Assembly: GCA_029256645.1 (NCBI GenBank)
Contig: JAQSXM010000233.1
Span: 1 to 6,028 of the forward strand
Length of the DNA: 6,028 bases
From: Sporomusa sp.
Lineage (GTDB): Bacteria > Bacillota_C > Negativicutes > Sporomusales > Sporomusaceae
Reading direction: 5' to 3'
Shown here: positions 5,194 to 6,028 of the stretch, in pieces
Layout of the letters: each line of letters opens with the position of its first letter
Position numbering within the stretch: position 1 is the stretch's first letter
Notes under the pieces: generated by a model
The model's database searches: none
What the model saw: the letters and a program-made list of their open reading frames with translations, nothing else
Told to the model about the DNA's origin: nothing
Translations under genes and position numbers: made by a program

Positions 5194-5842
5194 CGGCTTT
5201 TAATCCCGTTTCAATAATTTCCTTGAACATTATCAGCCAGGGGCCTTGCGAGTCATAGGTAGTCCCGCCAGGATAATAGCCTAACTTTTCATACACCCGG
5301 ATAGCTGGACGGTTATCTGGCCGTACTTCCAGACGCACCCGCGTTACATGATGCTCCCGGAAATAGTGGTGTGCTTCAGCCATTAGCGAGCTTGCCACAC
5401 CCAGCCCGCGCGCAGCTGGGGAAACGGCGATTGAGAGGATTCGGGCGTTTGCCGCTTTACCGGGAGTGGCGGCAGAGCGGAGAAAGGCAATTTTATTTAA
5501 TATGATAACCTTGACAGGATGAAGGCCAAACCCATACTGACCGGTTAGCCAGTGCCAGGCCCATTTAACAAGATGTCCGCCGGCGATGGCTCTAAACCAG
5601 AGGTTGTTTAGCCGGATCGGGGCAAAACAATAACCGATTAGTTTTCCGGTTGTCGTTTTGGCAATAAGGGCAGCTTCGGGCTCTGCCGCATAGACCAGAC
5701 TGAACACATCTTGCATCGCCTGTGGTTTGGGCAGGCGTCCGCCACAATGGTGGAGCACACTGTCAATAAAGCTTTCCGTGAACAGGCCGGCAATGTCGGC
5801 AATGTCAGCTGCTTGGGCCCGGGTGATCGCATAATTATCCAT
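5186..5842 (-). CDS. GNAT family N-acetyltransferase
   Basis: This 218-residue protein has a GNAT fold. The acetyl-CoA pyrophosphate-binding loop is visible as RGLGVA (145-150), after strand ILSIAVSP (135-142). The later block LEVRPDNRPAIRVYEKLGYY (171-190) is the typical strand and alpha-helix 4 of small-molecule or protein-N-terminus acetyltransferases. The region 75-130 is longer than in minimal GNATs and is rich in aromatic and hydrophobic residues (LVKWAWHWL), so it may form a substrate or membrane-contact insertion. The acceptor cannot be told. ATG 5842-5840 is the first start after an in-frame stop. No Shine-Dalgarno lies directly upstream; a strong GGAGGT lies at 5898-5893, beyond a stable hairpin. 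The gene overlaps the deacetylase by 8 bp, which suggests related envelope work, but that is inference. Confidence 0.85.
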   Translation of the reverse strand: MDNYAITRAQAADIADIAGLFTESFIDSVLHHCGGRLPKPQAMQDVFSLVYAAEPEAALIAKTTTGKLIGYCFAPIRLNNLWFRAIAGGHLVKWAWHWLTGQYGFGLHPVKVIILNKIAFLRSAATPGKAANARILSIAVSPAARGLGVASSLMAEAHHYFREHHVTRVRLEVRPDNRPAIRVYEKLGYYPGGTTYDSQGPWLIMFKEIIETGLKADV

Positions 5843-5856
5843 AGTAGTTTACTTAC

Positions 5857-5886
5857 AAATAGGGCGCGAGTATTCGCGCCCTATTT
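5857..5886 (-). other. 13-bp perfect hairpin between prs and the GNAT gene
   Basis: Arms AAATAGGGCGCGA and TCGCGCCCTATTT pair perfectly around a 4-base loop, beginning about 75 bases after the prs stop. The T-run after it is poor (TATTTG), so it is at best a weak or partial terminator. Four more pairs (ACTT 5891-5888 with AAGT 5854-5851) can extend it across a small internal loop. It separates the ribosome-binding site at 5893-5898 from the GNAT start codon. It may act as an attenuator, an RNA-processing site or a translation-control element. Confidence 0.7.
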
Positions 5887-5892
5887 AAAGTG

Positions 5893-5898
5893 ACCTCC
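5893..5898 (-). promoter_or_regulatory. Strong Shine-Dalgarno GGAGGT displaced from the GNAT start
   Basis: GGAGGT on the minus strand has no start codon at normal distance; the next bases lead straight into the hairpin. If the extended hairpin (5891-5851) is treated as looped out, the site is 9 bases from ATG 5842. This suggests that it serves the GNAT gene through RNA structure. Confidence 0.45.
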
Positions 5899-5962
5899 GT
5901 TATATCCTTATTCCGCAAATCAAAACTGTCTATATACAACACACTAAGGTATTCTAAAAGTT

Positions 5963-6028
5963 TTAATCGTCAAATAACTTGCTGACAGAAAGTTCACCAA
6001 AGATCCGGATAATCGCCTCACCCAATAG
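5963..6028 (-). CDS. prs: Ribose-phosphate pyrophosphokinase, C-terminal end only
   Basis: The last 21 codons before TAA (5965-5963) read LLGEAIIRIFGELSVSKLFD plus a final Asp. This matches the very conserved C-terminus of bacterial Prs (PLLxEAIIRIxxxxSVSxLF), which makes PRPP from ribose 5-phosphate and ATP for nucleotide, histidine and tryptophan synthesis. The rest lies beyond the right edge. Gene order prs followed by pth is common in Bacillota. The GNAT and deacetylase genes are inserted between them here. The 120-bp gap to the GNAT start contains a hairpin, so read-through from prs may be partial. Confidence 0.85.
   Translation of the reverse strand, partial: LLGEAIIRIFGELSVSKLFDD

Noticed and set aside
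5887..5962. Possible promoter for the GNAT operon between prs and GNAT
   Set aside because: TATAAC and TTGATT-like boxes are present on the minus strand, but their spacing (13 bp) is wrong and no other convincing pair was found.

Overview
The window is bacterial chromosome with balanced base composition. It most likely comes from an anaerobic Bacillota, and my best guess is the Negativicutes/Sporomusa group. That guess rests on recalled protein style, on Firmicute-type prs-to-pth gene order, on strong Shine-Dalgarno sites and on several GTG/TTG starts. It is an inference, not a database match.

Left part (1-2003). A partial leftward gene of unknown role (1-236, coiled-coil N-terminus) faces a rightward ferritin-like diiron protein (354-953) across a divergent regulatory gap. 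The gap holds a 15-bp perfect palindrome and a good sigma-A promoter. A shared hairpin terminator (963-993) separates the ferritin-like gene from a convergent leftward pair. That pair is an N-formylglutamate amidohydrolase-like protein (1344-2003) followed by a small unknown protein (984-1337). Both start with TTG. A 26-codon ORF overlaps the start of the first one.

Middle part (2004-2578). This looks like a gene-poor gap, but it holds a compact leftward transcription unit. A near-consensus promoter (2414-2442) is followed by a 44-codon ORF with GTG start (2213-2347) and, directly after its stop, a strong intrinsic terminator (about 2168-2210). It is the most interesting item here: a probable undescribed small protein gene or structured small RNA, with repeated palindromes around its promoter.

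Right part (2579-6028). A tightly packed leftward operon runs from the end of prs (ribose-phosphate pyrophosphokinase) through a GNAT acetyltransferase, a membrane-anchored polysaccharide deacetylase, pth (peptidyl-tRNA hydrolase, GTG start) and an uncharacterised radical SAM protein. It ends at a perfect 25-bp inverted repeat. The last four genes overlap or are 1 bp apart. A stable hairpin lies between a strong ribosome-binding site and the GNAT start codon, and may bring the two together.
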